The translations under genes were made by a program, and so were the position numbers. A stretch of 64,000 bases of DNA from Membranipora membranacea (Eukaryota > Bryozoa > Gymnolaemata > Cheilostomatida > Membraniporidae), in the NCBI GenBank assembly GCA_914767715.1, contig OU612066.1, positions 28,680,283-28,744,282 of the forward strand. The letters are read 5' to 3'. Numbering within the stretch: position 1 is the stretch's first letter; the number at the start of each line of letters is the position of its first letter. The notes under the pieces are model-generated. The model was not told where the DNA came from. It was given only the letters and a program-made list of their open reading frames with translations, and ran no database searches. This document shows positions 22,008-43,934 of the stretch, one piece after another.

Positions 22008-23703
22008 AACCCTTTCCTTGGCGATCAATTCAGGACTTAGCATTAAAGTTGAATGTTTATTCAAGCTAGATTGACTGCTCCTAATAATTGTGTTTAAGCG
22101 TAACTACGCCCTGATATCAAAATGTTTGTCACGCCATCTTTGCAACAACACACTTATTATTACCTGCAATGAGAGGAGTTTTTCACCAACCGATACTCTG
22201 AAGCTATTAGAACAATTATATGTGGGTGATCTAACTAACACAAAGTTCTTGAAATATGTGGATCTTTACAACCTGTTTGGTAATAGGCTAAACGACCACC
22301 CTAGTGTCATAAGATAACCCTCATATCAATTATAGAATATATATATTTATATATTATTTTATTATGTGTCTTACTTGTTTGCTAATATCTATAAAGATAT
22401 ATACATCAATCGAATCACAATAGTAGTTTCTTACATAAAATATAATGCTATTGGCAGCTCTTTTGATTACAGTCTGAACATATCTGTAATAGCGCAGTCC
22501 TCTGATGTATCAGAACTGAACAATACCAAATAATCCAACAATTCTATGACAAAACTGCCTTCATATTTTATAATAAACCGCTATTATTTACATTGACAGA
22601 TATTCCCCTCTTGCCTATGTTTATTTTGCTAAACTCAGTTCTAATTGATTGAAACCAACAACTGCAGTTCAAACTTCCTTGGTAGTTGCTTTCTCTTTCT
22701 GTAAGATGAGACTATTCCTGTGGTAATGATTTGGTGACAGAGCATGATATTATGTGGCCTGTCTTGACAAGCTCTTTCAAGACAGTCTAGATATTATGTC
22801 GTCAATTTCTCAGTGCTCATAATTCATTAAACTGTTGCATTTATCCCACATTTCCAGTCTTTGTATCAGCAACTGACCCCTATATAAAACAAAAAAATCA
22901 TCGCAAGCTTATTAGGATTAGGAAAATTAAAATACAAACGCTCTTGAACCGGTTCAATCAGAAACAAACCATCAGAATGCAGTTAATGATAAATGATGAT
23001 AAAGAGAGTAATTTCTGTTGGCTGTAGCTACCTTATAATATACATATTCCTGTGCATCTCTATGCCAAAAGGTGCTGCCGACTCTCTCTGGTCTCTGTTA
23101 TAGATTTACTCGTTTCTTAGAGTCTGAAAGACACAGCTCTCCGATCTGAGATAAAAGTCGTAACAAATGGTAAACATGCACATAATGAGGTGAAACTGGT
23201 ACCCTACCACAGTCTGCAAATTTTTGAAATCTTCCCTAAACTAGAACTAAACTCTTTTCCAAATAAATGAGGTCCGATCTGGACTGATCACCGATTTTGT
23301 GATATTTATTGACCATCATATTATCTGAGTCTCTTTGTATAATTATTGCAAAATCGCTGCACCGTACCATACAGTGAAGTTTTACCAAGTTCGATAAGCT
23401 ATCTCTAGCAACACAATGCAGTCATGTACTAATTCATACAATAGTTATCTGTTTATTATAAATAAGTAACCTGCCACATAATTGACAATGGTTTGTTGAC
23501 TATGCAAGTCTTCGCAATTATAATCCAATATTTGGCACTTGCACGATAGAACTGTGAAAGCATGACTCCAAGTTAATGTTAAACCCATGTTTCAAAGCTA
23601 CATACATGCGAACAGGGAGTTTGGGATATAAACTCCCTGAGTTTTCGATAAGAGTAAAATAGCTTGAGTGCGATGAATGAAAGATTATTGCTTATTGCTT
23701 ACT
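22008..23703. other. Non-coding interval
   Basis: An open frame at about 22090-22317 lacks an ATG and any recognisable domain. At 22706 an ATG reads MRLFLW then stops; this may be a further trace of the signal-peptide exon family but is too short to call. Confidence 0.4.
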
Positions 23704-24037
23704 TTAAAGTGACAGTCCTATTAGAAAAGTGGATATATTACCCCAGTAAATCAAATATTGTGAGTTCATAGGGCAAATAAAAAAATTTTTAAAATGAGAA
23801 TTGTGGAAAATAGCAATTAGTTTTTTTTCGCTTATTTTAGCAAGGATCATAGTGGATCATAGCGGCCAGGCAAGGCAATAAATCACTATGATCCACTATG
23901 ATCCCAATTTTCAGTCTTTGCAGCAGTTTTACTGCCATTAGGTTCACAGGCTGTTTCATTTCATATGCCCTAGCGACTTCTCAGCCTGAGATCTTTAAAA
24001 CCATACCAAACATGGCCTAGAAGGACTGTCACTTTAA
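23704..24037. mobile_element. piggyBac-like MITE, TTAA ends
   Basis: TTAA at 23704-23707 and 24034-24037 is followed by perfect 12-bp TIRs, AGTGACAGTCCT (left) and its complement AGGACTGTCACT (right). The element is 334 bases with no ORF. An internal perfect 19-bp inverted repeat (GGATCATAGTGGATCATAG, 23844-23862 against 23886-23904) lies at its centre, so the RNA or single strand would form a stem-loop. Confidence 0.85.
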
Positions 24038-25185
24038 CATCAAACAACCATTTTATGTTTATAAACTTTATCTATGTTTTGCTCCATTTAAGTAATCCAT
24101 TTAATTAATATACACATTCAATTTTATCATTCTCATGATACCGAATGTATAAATAAACTGAAACTTATTTTGCTGATTCTCATATTACCCGGCATGGTGA
24201 GCATATCAATACAGAGATTGCCAAACATTCCTATTAACATCTCATCCATAAACTTATCAAATCTTTCTAGCTGCTCTGCCTCACTGTTTTGTAAACACTT
24301 ATCACTGACTCTGCTTTATAACAGCTTATCAATTTTTTTCGGGCAATAGCTAATTGTTGAGCTTTGAATCGAAGCATAACTAACTGTGATCTTATCTCTT
24401 AGCAAAATTGTATTTTTCTCTACTGATGATTACAAAAACTGTTCTTACACGGCAATTCTCTATACAGGAGCAAAAGCGATCCGATTGAGAATCATTAGAT
24501 GAGCAGAACTGGAAGTACCTTAAACAACTAGGTGGATCAATTTTATTCATGTATCAAATTATTCTCTGATTCTTCAGCTCCGTGATGATGTGCCTCTTTA
24601 GAAAATTGGTCCACTCTTAGTGTATTTTATATCTATCGCAGTAGAGGCCTTCCCGAAAATGCTCACATCAAGCCAGGCGAACGTTTTGTGACGTCAGAGA
24701 ACTGTTTGAGTGATCAGCCTATTGTAAAATCAAAACAAACAGAGCTATCTTGTATTCGGTACAGCAGAAAATCCATGGTGCTGATGATTTTCATCTCCCA
24801 CTATGAGCCTTTGCATCCACATCTCAATTGCAACCTGATGGAACGGCACTGGCATCCCCATCCCCAAATTTGAGATATGATGGTCTAAAAAGTCAGCTTA
24901 TTTGTGTGATTTCTGCAAATGTAGGTCAACACAGAGCACCAAACTAAGGCTATATTGTGTAGTAAGGTATTCTATGAAAGGCCCCATTGAATACAATATT
25001 CCACTGAAATCCACTGAACAAACTTGGAATTACATACTACAACAAGCACGGCGGTGTGTGTGTGTTCGATTGAGAACAAATGACACATACTATAAACTGA
25101 GGTAAGACGCAGGTCAGATAATAACTAACTTAACTAACTCTGGCTTTGTGAATTGGGGCTTGTGTCATTCTATGGTCATGGATGT

Positions 25186-26609
25186 CAAGGAGTATTCAAA
25201 CAGTTAGTTAATTTAGACCCACGTAAAGGTCATGACCAGACAACATGTCCCCTGCACTGCTTAAGTTCTTAGCACCCTATATTTACAAACAGCTAACCTG
25301 TGTATTCCAGTACTCCTACGACAAAGCAGTAGCCCCTAAGGACTGGCTTAATGCACATATAATTCCAGTCCATAAAAAAGGTAAACGATCTGACCCCTTT
25401 AATTACCGACCAATTTCACTAACTTCAGTTGTATCCAAGATTTTTGAGCATGTTCTTTCCTCTAATATTCATAATTTTCTAGATTTAAATGATCTGCTTC
25501 ACGCTGACCAACATGGGTTCAGATCTTCACATGGGTGTGACACCCAGCTACTCAACACAGTTACAGACTTTGTTGACTACTATGATGCTAATGTTGCTGT
25601 AGACATGGTAGTCTTAGATTTCTCTAAGGCCTTCGATGTTGTATCTCACCCTAAATTAATTTTAAAACTGACCTCAATTGGAATCAACCCTACCACGGTC
25701 CGCTGGATTCAATCCTGGCTGCAGGATAGAAAGTTGTCAGTATCAGTGAATAACACACTGTCTGCTACACGCCTCGTCACCTCAGGAGTCCCCCAAGGAA
25801 GCGTCCTAGGCCCTCTACTGTTTCTTATATTCATAGACGATATGCCTGACTGTATAACTTCAAGTTCCTTAAAATTGTATGCTGACGATTCCTTACTATA
25901 CCACCCAATTACTAACCCCTCAGACCAGATTAAACTTCAAAATGACCTCGATTCAATCCAAGCTTGGGCTGATCGTTCACAAATGAAGTTTAATATTTCA
26001 AAGTGTGAACAGATGAGAATCTCTAGAAATACAACTCAAGTCCCACCAGTGACTTACACCATGGATAACTCCCAACTTAAATACGTAACTGGAATCAAAT
26101 ATCTCGGCGTCACAATTGACAACAGCCTCAGCTTCTCTGACCACATAACTCATGTGTGTCAGAAAGGAACCAAAACTCTGTACATGCTAATGCGTAGCTT
26201 AAAGAAGGCAAGACGCAAAACACGCTACTTATCCTATGTTACCATATGTCGTCCCATTTTTGAATATGCCTCGCATATATGGTCCCCCAACAAGAGAAAA
26301 TTAATAGAACGATTAGAATCCATAAACCGTAAAGCCTTCAGATGGGTATACGGCTTCAGAAAGTATGAAAGAATATCAAATGCTATGCTGGCTAGAAACT
26401 GGCACACCCTAGCAACCCGTCGAAATCTAATCGACAAAAATCTTCTAAACCGTATAGCTGGCGGCAAGGCTGCAGTGGACCCCAGGAGGTTCCTACCTCT
26501 ATTCAGCAATACCCATAACACCCGGCATGGATCAATCCAGTCCGGTGTTAATACCAATGTAGCTAGGTTTGCTTATAAGCATCGCATGCTATCTAACAAT
26601 GTCTTCTAA
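25186..26609 (+). CDS. Reverse transcriptase ORF of a CR1/Jockey-like LINE (5' truncated)
   Basis: The open frame 25245-26609 (454 codons) encodes nearly the whole RT domain and the C-terminal thumb region of a non-LTR retrotransposon. Motifs in order: WLNAHIIPVHKKGKRSDPFN and YRPISLTSVVSKIFE (residues 35-70), HGFRSSHGC (about 90), VVLDFSKAFDVVSH (122-135, first catalytic Asp), SGVPQGSVLGPLLFLIFIDD (180-200), LYADDSLLY (catalytic YADD, about 212), and KYLGVTIDNSLSF (about 286). The natural RT continues upstream: QGVFKQLVNLDPRKG at 25186-25229 is in another frame, joined by a one-base shift near 25230 with a TGA. No endonuclease or gag-like ORF1 is visible, so the copy is 5' truncated. It is the best preserved LINE in the window and the frame is otherwise free of stops. 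Confidence 0.9.
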
Positions 26610-27410
26610 TCTTCGTCCTTATTTTCTCCATTCTACTAAATATGTATCAATATGTATTGTAAATATTGTATGAACAAGCTAATTAGATACCTTACTTAAA
26701 TATGTACTACGCCCACTGATGCCTATCGACCTAGCCCTGCTTTGTGGATCCCCGCGGGTCCGGGGACTTGTGCCCCCGGCCGGCGTGTGCTGGTTGCACT
26801 GCGCCTTGTGGGACCTCATTTGGTCAACCTCCATCCTAGCGATGGTGGGTGCACCCTGGCAGGTGGGTGAGATGGACAACACATGTCTCACACAAGCATT
26901 TCATTTTCTTCAATCTAACCCTTTGCTGGCCATATACCTTATAACATTATAACACCGCTGCTCTCACCTAAAGCCTACGTTGCTCAGAGTCTCGATATCT
27001 GACAATCATATTTGACAATAGAACATTATTCAGTTGCCATAACCTAAACACTTCCAGAAACATTCAACAAAATATTTCTACACAGTTACAGTACCGATCA
27101 CTACAATCGACACAATACTATATATCTCGATAGAGGAGCCCCTACACTCCGAGTGAGATTAGAAAGGAATGGAATGGTTTATACGATGAGCATATTTTGC
27201 AGTCATCGATGAGGTAATTTATTATGAGCCGCAATAATGTTTGTTTTGACAGCAATGTGATATTTTAAGTGGGGAGAGCCTTGTCAAAGATTATAAAACA
27301 TTAGCCATGTAGACATAACCGCATCCACTAGGATACTGTGTGTAGTCAACAAAGATGTTGATGCATGACCTATTTAGCTATAGTTGTTGAAGAATTTTTA
27401 TCAACACAGC
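26610..27410. other. LINE 3' flank and element interior
   Basis: AT-rich 3' sequence follows the RT stop, then a GC-rich block at 26745-26870 (CCGCGGGTCCGGGGACTTGT...) that may be part of the LINE 3' UTR. No tail repeat is evident. No other gene. Confidence 0.35.
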
Positions 27411-27610
27411 GCACTAACAGCTCTGTGACGTCAAATATCACACCCTTTTCAGGGTTAATTTTATGCGAGCGTCTTTAGGAAGGCCTCTACTGCGATAGAT
27501 ATATAATGCACTTAGAGTGGACCAATTTTTAAAGAAGCATATCATTACGGAGGTGAAGAATCAGAGAATGATGGGATACATAAGTAATATTGAGCCACCA
27601 AGTGGTTTAA

Positions 27611-28280
27611 GGGAAGATAAATTTTGTGTGTTTTAGGCCCAGGAACAGATACCGGTGTTGTCTGCGTAGCCAGCAGGGAGAAATACTTGTACTTTCTGCT
27701 ATTCATGAAGTTAATGCTTGAGCTAAAAAACAAATGGTAAAATAAATTGTGATATTTGAGTCTACAGCTCACACCACAGTGGTATCAGGGAGGATGAAAT
27801 CAGGGAATCACCCTCCCTGGTGGAATCAGGGAGGAATTAGCCTGCAGAGATTTTTTAGCCCTTTCTTCGAGTTGTCAATCCACTTAACAAGAGAAGACAA
27901 CTTTTAAACTGATATTCAATAAAACAAAACAATACATAGAGTCATCTTTTCTCTTCAAATCAATTCGGGATTATTATAGAGTTTTCTACAAGGTGTAATT
28001 TTGATAGTTAGGTCACACACTATCTATCATCAATTCTATTTACAACATTTTTAGAAAAATTCAAAGAAAATTTTATTTCAAAGAACAGACCAGTTTGAAG
28101 TCACACTAAAGACTCATTTTTTACTCTGTTATGAGGATTGTTACTGATAGCAGGAGGGGAGGAGTTAATTTAAACGAATGAACACCCTGGACTATCATCA
28201 ATAAACATTTGGAGATCCTTCAGAGTCATTGGCAATCAACCTGGCTGTTCAACCAAGGAGTCACTCATTGGTTCAAACCC
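27611..28280. other. Intergenic sequence upstream of the MBT gene
   Basis: No exon or RNA gene is visible. It contains the presumed promoter of the MBT-repeat gene, but no TATA box or other core motif stands out. Confidence 0.4.
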
Positions 28281-37999
<9,719 letters not shown>

Positions 38000-39556
38000 A
38001 TTATGAGACTTTGCTACAATCAGCTTCATCATCAAAATATTACTGGAGGAAGACATTATGTAAGGAACTAGGAAGGCCAGTAGGAGACTGTAACATAATT
38101 CTGACACATTTGATTATTTGCATGATGTACATCAAAATGAACATTTTCCCTTTATAACCAATGAATGAAAGTCTTTTATATTGAAATACCTGCTGGTACA
38201 TCATTGTTGTCATGGCTATTATTTACTGCGATATTTCATGCAACATGCAAGCTACTTCAGCGGGGGGGGGGGGGGGGGGGGGGCCCTAGTACTAGTGGAA
38301 ACTCTATAAACTATAACTATAAATAACATCTATATATTAATATTAACCCTTATACAATGTAGGTTAATCAATCTGTAAATACCTCTTGAAGTGATTTGAC
38401 ATTGAGCGGTCACTGCTATTGTACATAGATCTGCATTATGGGATTCTTTCTGCTTCATCACCTCAAATTGTTGACTCTGCTCACTTTCAAAATACCCGAG
38501 CATTGATGACACAGAATAAATGACTTTATTACACCCTGTCTCACTCGCTGGAATGGTCAGCTGGAATGCCGCTGGCTATCATGTTCTGCTGCATGAGAAG
38601 TATCTGTTGGTGTATGGGAGTTAATTGCTTTTAGCCCAACAGCGTTTATTTAAAATCGGTCAATGCTTCATCAAAACCGCAACAACTATTTAGCAGAGTC
38701 TCAAAACATGCATGATAGATCTGACAACCTGATTGATAGATTTTTGTCTTTTACATTGCTTCCCTTGTTCTGCTATATTTATTTCTTTTATTCCTTTATT
38801 ATACTTTTTTGATTTTCACAGTAAAGTTTTAATTGCTTGTGATTGTAAATACCTGACATTGTTTTACGTCCGTTTATCGCAACAACAAAACAAAATAAAG
38901 ATTTGATGAATGAATGAATTAATGAGGTAATACATGTACAGTAACAACAAAAATAACAGACAAGACAAAATTAATGTGTAAGTAGGAACCTTACAGCTAC
39001 TGATTTGAAGAGGGGTACTTGATTTAACAACACCACTTCAATATCCTAATTTTGGTCCAGTTATCTAAAGCATTGACATAAAAAAGACTGGTTAACTCTC
39101 AAACGACTCTCCTTTCACTCCGTGAAAATGAGGCTGAAAATGTTTTGAATAGCAGATATCTTGCTTGGCACATTTGACTACTGCTGTCTACATTGAAGTA
39201 CATCATTTACATAACTACTGTTTTGAATTCCAGAACTTCTGATTATATCTGTACTGTGCACAGAGGAAAAATAACAATCAAATTTGTAGGTCAAGAGTTT
39301 AGCTGGTGCTTGTGATCCAGCGGTGACTAGAAGAGGTAATCGCGGATTTTGGCAATGTAAGCAGGTGGTTGAGATTTGTTGGCTGTAGACTCTCATTGAA
39401 GGCATTGATTCCACTCTCCAGTGCTTAGGATCCGAGTAGGAGAACAAAGGTTTTAACTATGTTACAGCTACTTCACAGTTTCCATTTTTTCATCCATGAC
39501 TCGTATCTGAGCAGCATTAAGTAATGTGTTGCCAATAATAAGGATTTGTATAGTTT
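38000..39556. other. Intergenic sequence between convergent genes
   Basis: It separates the 3' ends of the MBT gene and the methyltransferase gene. It contains a homopolymer of about 22 G at 38262-38283. I see no gene. Confidence 0.6.
38262..38283. repeat. Poly-G run (about 22)
   Basis: An uninterrupted G homopolymer, directly followed by CCCTAG. Its exact length is unreliable in any sequencing method. It is striking in an AT-rich genome and could form a G-quadruplex. Confidence 0.9.
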
Positions 39557-42500
39557 TTACATCAACACCTCATTCTTCTGACAGGATATTTTGGTTGCTT
39601 CAGCACACCAATGTCCAGATTGATATGTACAAGAGCTCACAATTAGATTTTTGGCATATTTCTTTATTAGATTCTCTAATTCCCTCTGCTTGAATACATG
39701 ATAGTAGCGTTCGTTCCTGCCCTGTGATGGACTAGTCGGATGGTTCCGACAAAAGCGATTTGCTCTTGGTAGTTGTGGTTGTGTAGATTGTGACGTAGAT
39801 TGGGGAGAGTTGTGACTTTTTTGATTCAGTAGAGGAGACGTGGAAAATAAACTACTGGCGGGGAATTCCCTCACCTGGAATTCCGCGGGTATTTCCACAA
39901 AATCGTCAGAACACGACTTCTCATCACAGATGACCCACTCATCAGAGCTGTCAGCTGATTGGACGGAATTGGTTGATGATGAGTCATCACAGCTTTCTAA
40001 TGAACTGGTTCTAGTAACCAGTCGCTTGAAAAGTAGTTGTGGTCCCTGCATAAGTTTTCCAAGCCTGTCAGTCAGATTATTTTGAGATTTACGTTCTACT
40101 ATCATCTTGTTAGAGGAATTGCAGGCTCCATGTTCACAAGCAGTCTCTGGTACACATCTTGGAACCAATAGGTTTTGTCCAACAAACTGAAATATAAGTT
40201 ATGACAGTGAAACAATAAACCATAAATCATAAACCATTTCCCTGCCTTCAATTCAGGCTTGAGGAACATTGGTGAAATTCAATAAAACATTAGACAATGT
40301 TGGCATGGTACAGTAGCCTTGTCATGTTAGACAATGTTGGCATGGGACAGTAGCCTTGTCATGTGGCTACTCTTTTTTTTGTAGCCACGTGACAAGGCTA
40401 ATGAGACAGGATTATGATATGCTTTGGTTTGAGCGTCAGCCTGCAGATGTTGGCTGTGGGTTGAGATAGCGACCTATGCTGAGACCAGCCCACCTCTCGA
40501 ATCTGTAATAATTCTCTTACACAATTTTACGCTTGTGGGGTATCTGCGTTCTAGGAAAGTGTTACCTTAGCTCGTTGACCCCCCCCCCCCCCCCCCGGGG
40601 AAAATATGATTCATAAACATTCCACAGAGATCAGCTGGTCTGAAATTCCTAGTATACCAGATTTGGCTGGAAACTAACATTACAACGCAATATTTCTTAT
40701 CCTCACACGCGGTTTTGAAACACACGTTCTACCCTGTCATGCTTGTTGAGGTTCTGATCTTGATGGGATGAGTTTCAAAATAAAGGTGATAACTTGATAT
40801 CAGGGTTTCAAATGACAGAAACATAGACAACAGTGAAAGTGACGACATTGCAACACGTAAGTGTGAACCGTCAATATCAGTTAGAACCTACAGTTCTAAT
40901 GTTTTGCTTCAAACTGAGTTTTTAATGAGGCGCACTTTAACATAACTGGGAAGGGGCTTGTTTCAATTATAGTTGTTTGCAGTTGATTTTAGAAAGTCTG
41001 AACTAGCTGAATTATACTCAGAGCCTACTGTATCATCAGTTATATATTTGCAGTTCATACTATTATACAATCAATCATAGCATGAATGAAACCTAATCAA
41101 ATATGAAACAAAATTGTGGGAAGCAGAACTTACCTTGCGTTTCTCTTGTTCCCAGGCCCATGCATAGATTAGTATACTTCCACCGGGGCGCACCACCCTC
41201 TCTAACTCTTTGATTGCCTTAGCTTGTCTCTCAGACGAAACCAAATGGTGGATAACTCCGATAAATAATACGGCATCAAAAAGACTGTCTCTGTATGGCA
41301 AGGAAAGGCAGTCTGTGCGGCACAAAACACCTGGCGGAAATTTTAAAAAAACAGAAGTATATTTAAGTGAGCAAGATATAAAAATATAAACCACATATTC
41401 ATAACAAAGCAATTTGAATACATAGTACATAGTGCCATATGTCAAAATTATTCATGAAACCTTTCAACAGCTGTCCACCCAGGTTGACCTATTTACCATA
41501 GCAGAGTGCTCAGTGCCTATTTTTGAGTTACTGTTCAATTGTTTAGAAAAGTAAGTCGAAAACATTTGAGGTATGAAACAAAGGATGTTATTTTACAACA
41601 ACCAGACACTTTTTTTGCAAGGTGCATACAAAGCCCGTTTGTAAGGACCAAAATAAACTTTTTTATAATTATTATTTTCAGTTTCATCAAACACTAACTA
41701 GACCTTTTTATGATAATCCAATACCAGTGAAATTTGTTCACACAGATACTCTGCAATAATAACACCACAATTACGGGCAATCAATAACAAAGAAAAACAG
41801 GGAATTTTCTCAGTAAGATTAACTTGTTGCAATTTGTGTCACTTCAATTATAACAGGTGTGGTGTGTCAAGACAAAAGCAACCACGTGACAATGGGACAT
41901 CAGTGCCCACCTGAGGATCTTTGAGATGCAGAGTTGAGCAAATTATTACTTCTGTCCGCCCCGAGGACTGCTATATGAGGGTTTATATTGAGATAGTGTC
42001 CATTGCCACATCCTGTCAAAATAATAATATAAAGGTGAACTTGAATTCAATGAATGAGTACAACAGTTCATGGTCCTGTACTTGGTAGAATTACATTAAT
42101 ACTGTATGACACATATTTCCTAGATGAAAGTTCAATCTAATATTGCCTGCATTCCAGTTGCTCCCTTCCATTGGTCACGCTGCAGGCGAAGGCCTTTGCC
42201 TGCGGCGTGACCAGCAATTTGGAATGCGTGCAAATGGACCAAACTTGGTCTACATATTTACAAATTTGTTTTGGTGAGCAATAATTGGTAGTTGCAGTCA
42301 GGACTGGTCAACTGGAGGCCTACCATCGACCAATGCTTAGATTTCAACTTCAAGTTAGTCAAAAGTGTTGTGTAAGTAGGCTACACATATAATGCGTCTA
42401 GCAATGGGCTGCATAAGAATTTGCACTGGGAATTCCTGAAGTATGCCAATATTTAACAGGGTTGCAATCCAACAATCCACAAGGGAGTGTCAGCTTCACT

Positions 42501-43934
42501 ATCTGTTATATTATACTACAATGCAGCAGCAATATTATTAAGCTGCCATGGTTGATGCTGAATATAGGGCTTCGGGTAGCTTGAGACATACATGTGTTCT
42601 TTTAATAAAATCGTTTTTAACTTTCTGTTGTAAGGTGGGGGGTGGGTACTTACCAACATCAAGTACCAGACTACCCGGCTCCAGATTTAGTAGAAATTCC
42701 CGAATTTTTGGCCATGGTTTATACTGCTGACACTCAAAGTCGTCAGCTATCCTCTCATAGACATCGTGTACATAGATCTGCTCCAGCAGTTTACTTTTCT
42801 TCTCAATCTCAAACCTTCAACGGAATAACATGTTTAGCTAGCTTTCAATGAGTGACATAGCCAACCTTCACAACTACCATACAATTAACACCGTGCCAAT
42901 TATTGACAGGCATAACAGTACTCAATGAGTTTCTGACTATAAAACTGACATTTATTCAGTAAGCAGTGGTCTCCATACAGGGGGAGGGGTGCTTGACTAT
43001 CCACTACTACCTCAAGTTTGGATAAACTTTAATAGATTCTGTGTCCATCACTTTATAAGCGACTGATTTATCCCCCAACCCTCTTTTATCAGGCAGGTTA
43101 ACCACTAAAAATGGTGAATGATCTCTTAATAGCAAACACCTCTATCAACTTGGCTCCAACAAATATCAGGGATTAGTCTGATTAGGATTAGATATTTTAC
43201 AATGCTACATAAATCGGTGGGTTCCGGATCTTGAGTTTGAGGTTCAGTTCATAGCATAAATTACCAATACAAGGCTGCAATTTGGCCTTGTCTTCTAAAG
43301 TGCATGAAGGTCAATGGTATGATATCATAACTTTCAAGATAAGGTCAAAGCAAAGAGTAAAAGACAAAGACACCAATAAATCATAAATACCCCTTAAAAA
43401 TTCAGATTTTTTCTTGATGCGAGGGATGAGATGTTTGATATAGTTAAGTTTTGATATATATCTATTTATTTTTGAGAGGTGGTCAATTTGAGTATCGGGT
43501 CTGCTGAAGTTGCTCTGCGTGTTGTGCAGAGCAAGCGACCTCAGATACCACAGGAGTGATTGGAGGCGTCAACCCTGGTTCACTGAAATAATCCTATATT
43601 GTGTAGGTTTTAGCCTCGGTTTAATCCCGATGGAGAGACATTTTTTGGATGGCAGCCAGCCCAATCATGTATTTCTGGGACATCCAGCACTGATGCGGCA
43701 ATATATTCATTGGTGAGGTCATAACTGCCAGCTATCACTATCAACTACGCCGATTGTTTGTTAAAGTTTTTAGTAACAGCCACTGATTAATTTTAATGGA
43801 TGCACGGTGCGATCCCGCTGCTTTTTTTCCAGTGAAAACATGAAAAAGCTGTCAGGTCGTACTCTTAGTGAAACAAACCTCTCGGCTTTACTGTGTCTGC
43901 TCTGTTGATTTCTGTGGGGCTTGGCGGCGCTCAT
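39557..43934 (-). CDS. TRMT9B: Trm9/TRMT9B-like tRNA wobble-uridine methyltransferase
   Basis: Minus-strand exons from 5' to 3': 43934-43879 (inferred), 42814-42654, 42012-41911, 41330-41134, 40186-39557; phases join, giving about 381 residues. The class I SAM-dependent methyltransferase fold starts with LLEQIYVHDVYERIADDFE and KPWPKIREFLLNLEPGS, then motif I LDVGCGNGHYL (SAM binding), GADRSN (motif II), SLPYRDSLFDAVLFIGVIHH (motif IV) and ELERVVRPGGSILIYAWAWE. The C-terminal exon carries a long polar Ser-rich insert and ends with RYYHVFKQRELENLI, the closing segment of the family. Trm9 and ALKBH8 methylate carboxymethyluridine at tRNA position 34. Lack of AlkB and RRM domains fits Trm9/TRMT9B rather than ALKBH8. 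Vertebrate TRMT9B may be catalytically altered, so activity here is inferred. The first exon (MSAAKPHRNQQSRHSKAE) rests on matching phase only. Confidence 0.85.
40291..40400. repeat. 37-bp tandem duplication and hairpin in methyltransferase intron
   Basis: TAGACAATGTTGGCATGG and the following 19 bases occur twice (40291-40327, 40328-40364) with one difference. The end of the second copy forms a 20-bp hairpin (TAGCCTTGTCATGTGGCTAC at 40351-40370 with 40381-40400, one mismatch) around an oligo-T loop. Confidence 0.8.
40579..40596. repeat. Poly-C run (about 18)
   Basis: C homopolymer followed by GGGG, in the last intron of the methyltransferase gene. On the transcribed-strand product it reads as poly-G. 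Confidence 0.9.
42112..42261. mobile_element. TAGATCAAG-family MITE with 9-bp TSD, methyltransferase intron
   Basis: The element 42121-42252 has the left end TAGATGAAAGTTCAATC and the right end (reverse complement) TAGACCAAGTTTGGTCC. The flanks CATATTTCC and CATATTTAC match at eight of nine bases. The interior folds back strongly: GCATTCCA...GGTCACGC...TGCAGGC against TGCCTGC...GGCGTGACC...GGAATGC. Confidence 0.75.

Larger units (their letters stand above)
24520..27610. mobile_element. Long-TIR TTAA element containing a LINE RT
   Basis: Two inverted repeats of about 190 bases face each other: 24520-24710 and about 27415-27610. Both start TTAAAC-ACT-GGTGG from the outside (TTAAACAACTAGGTGG left, TTAAACCACTTGGTGG right in reverse complement). 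They share TGATTCTTCA/TGAAGAATCA, CACTCTTAG/CTTAGAGTG, TATCGCAGTAGAGGCCTTCC and TGACGTCA. TTAA at each end suggests piggyBac-type insertion, like 17804-18171. The interior is 2.7 kb and carries a plus-strand LINE RT. No transposase ORF is seen. Alternatively these are two opposite solo copies of one short repeat. Confidence 0.65.

Noticed and set aside
22090-22317. Open frame of about 75 codons
   Set aside because: No ATG at the start, no splice context, no recognisable domain or duplication partner.
22706-22726. Possible sixth mini-peptide signal exon (MRLFLW)
   Set aside because: The frame stops after six codons and the promoter block is not convincing.
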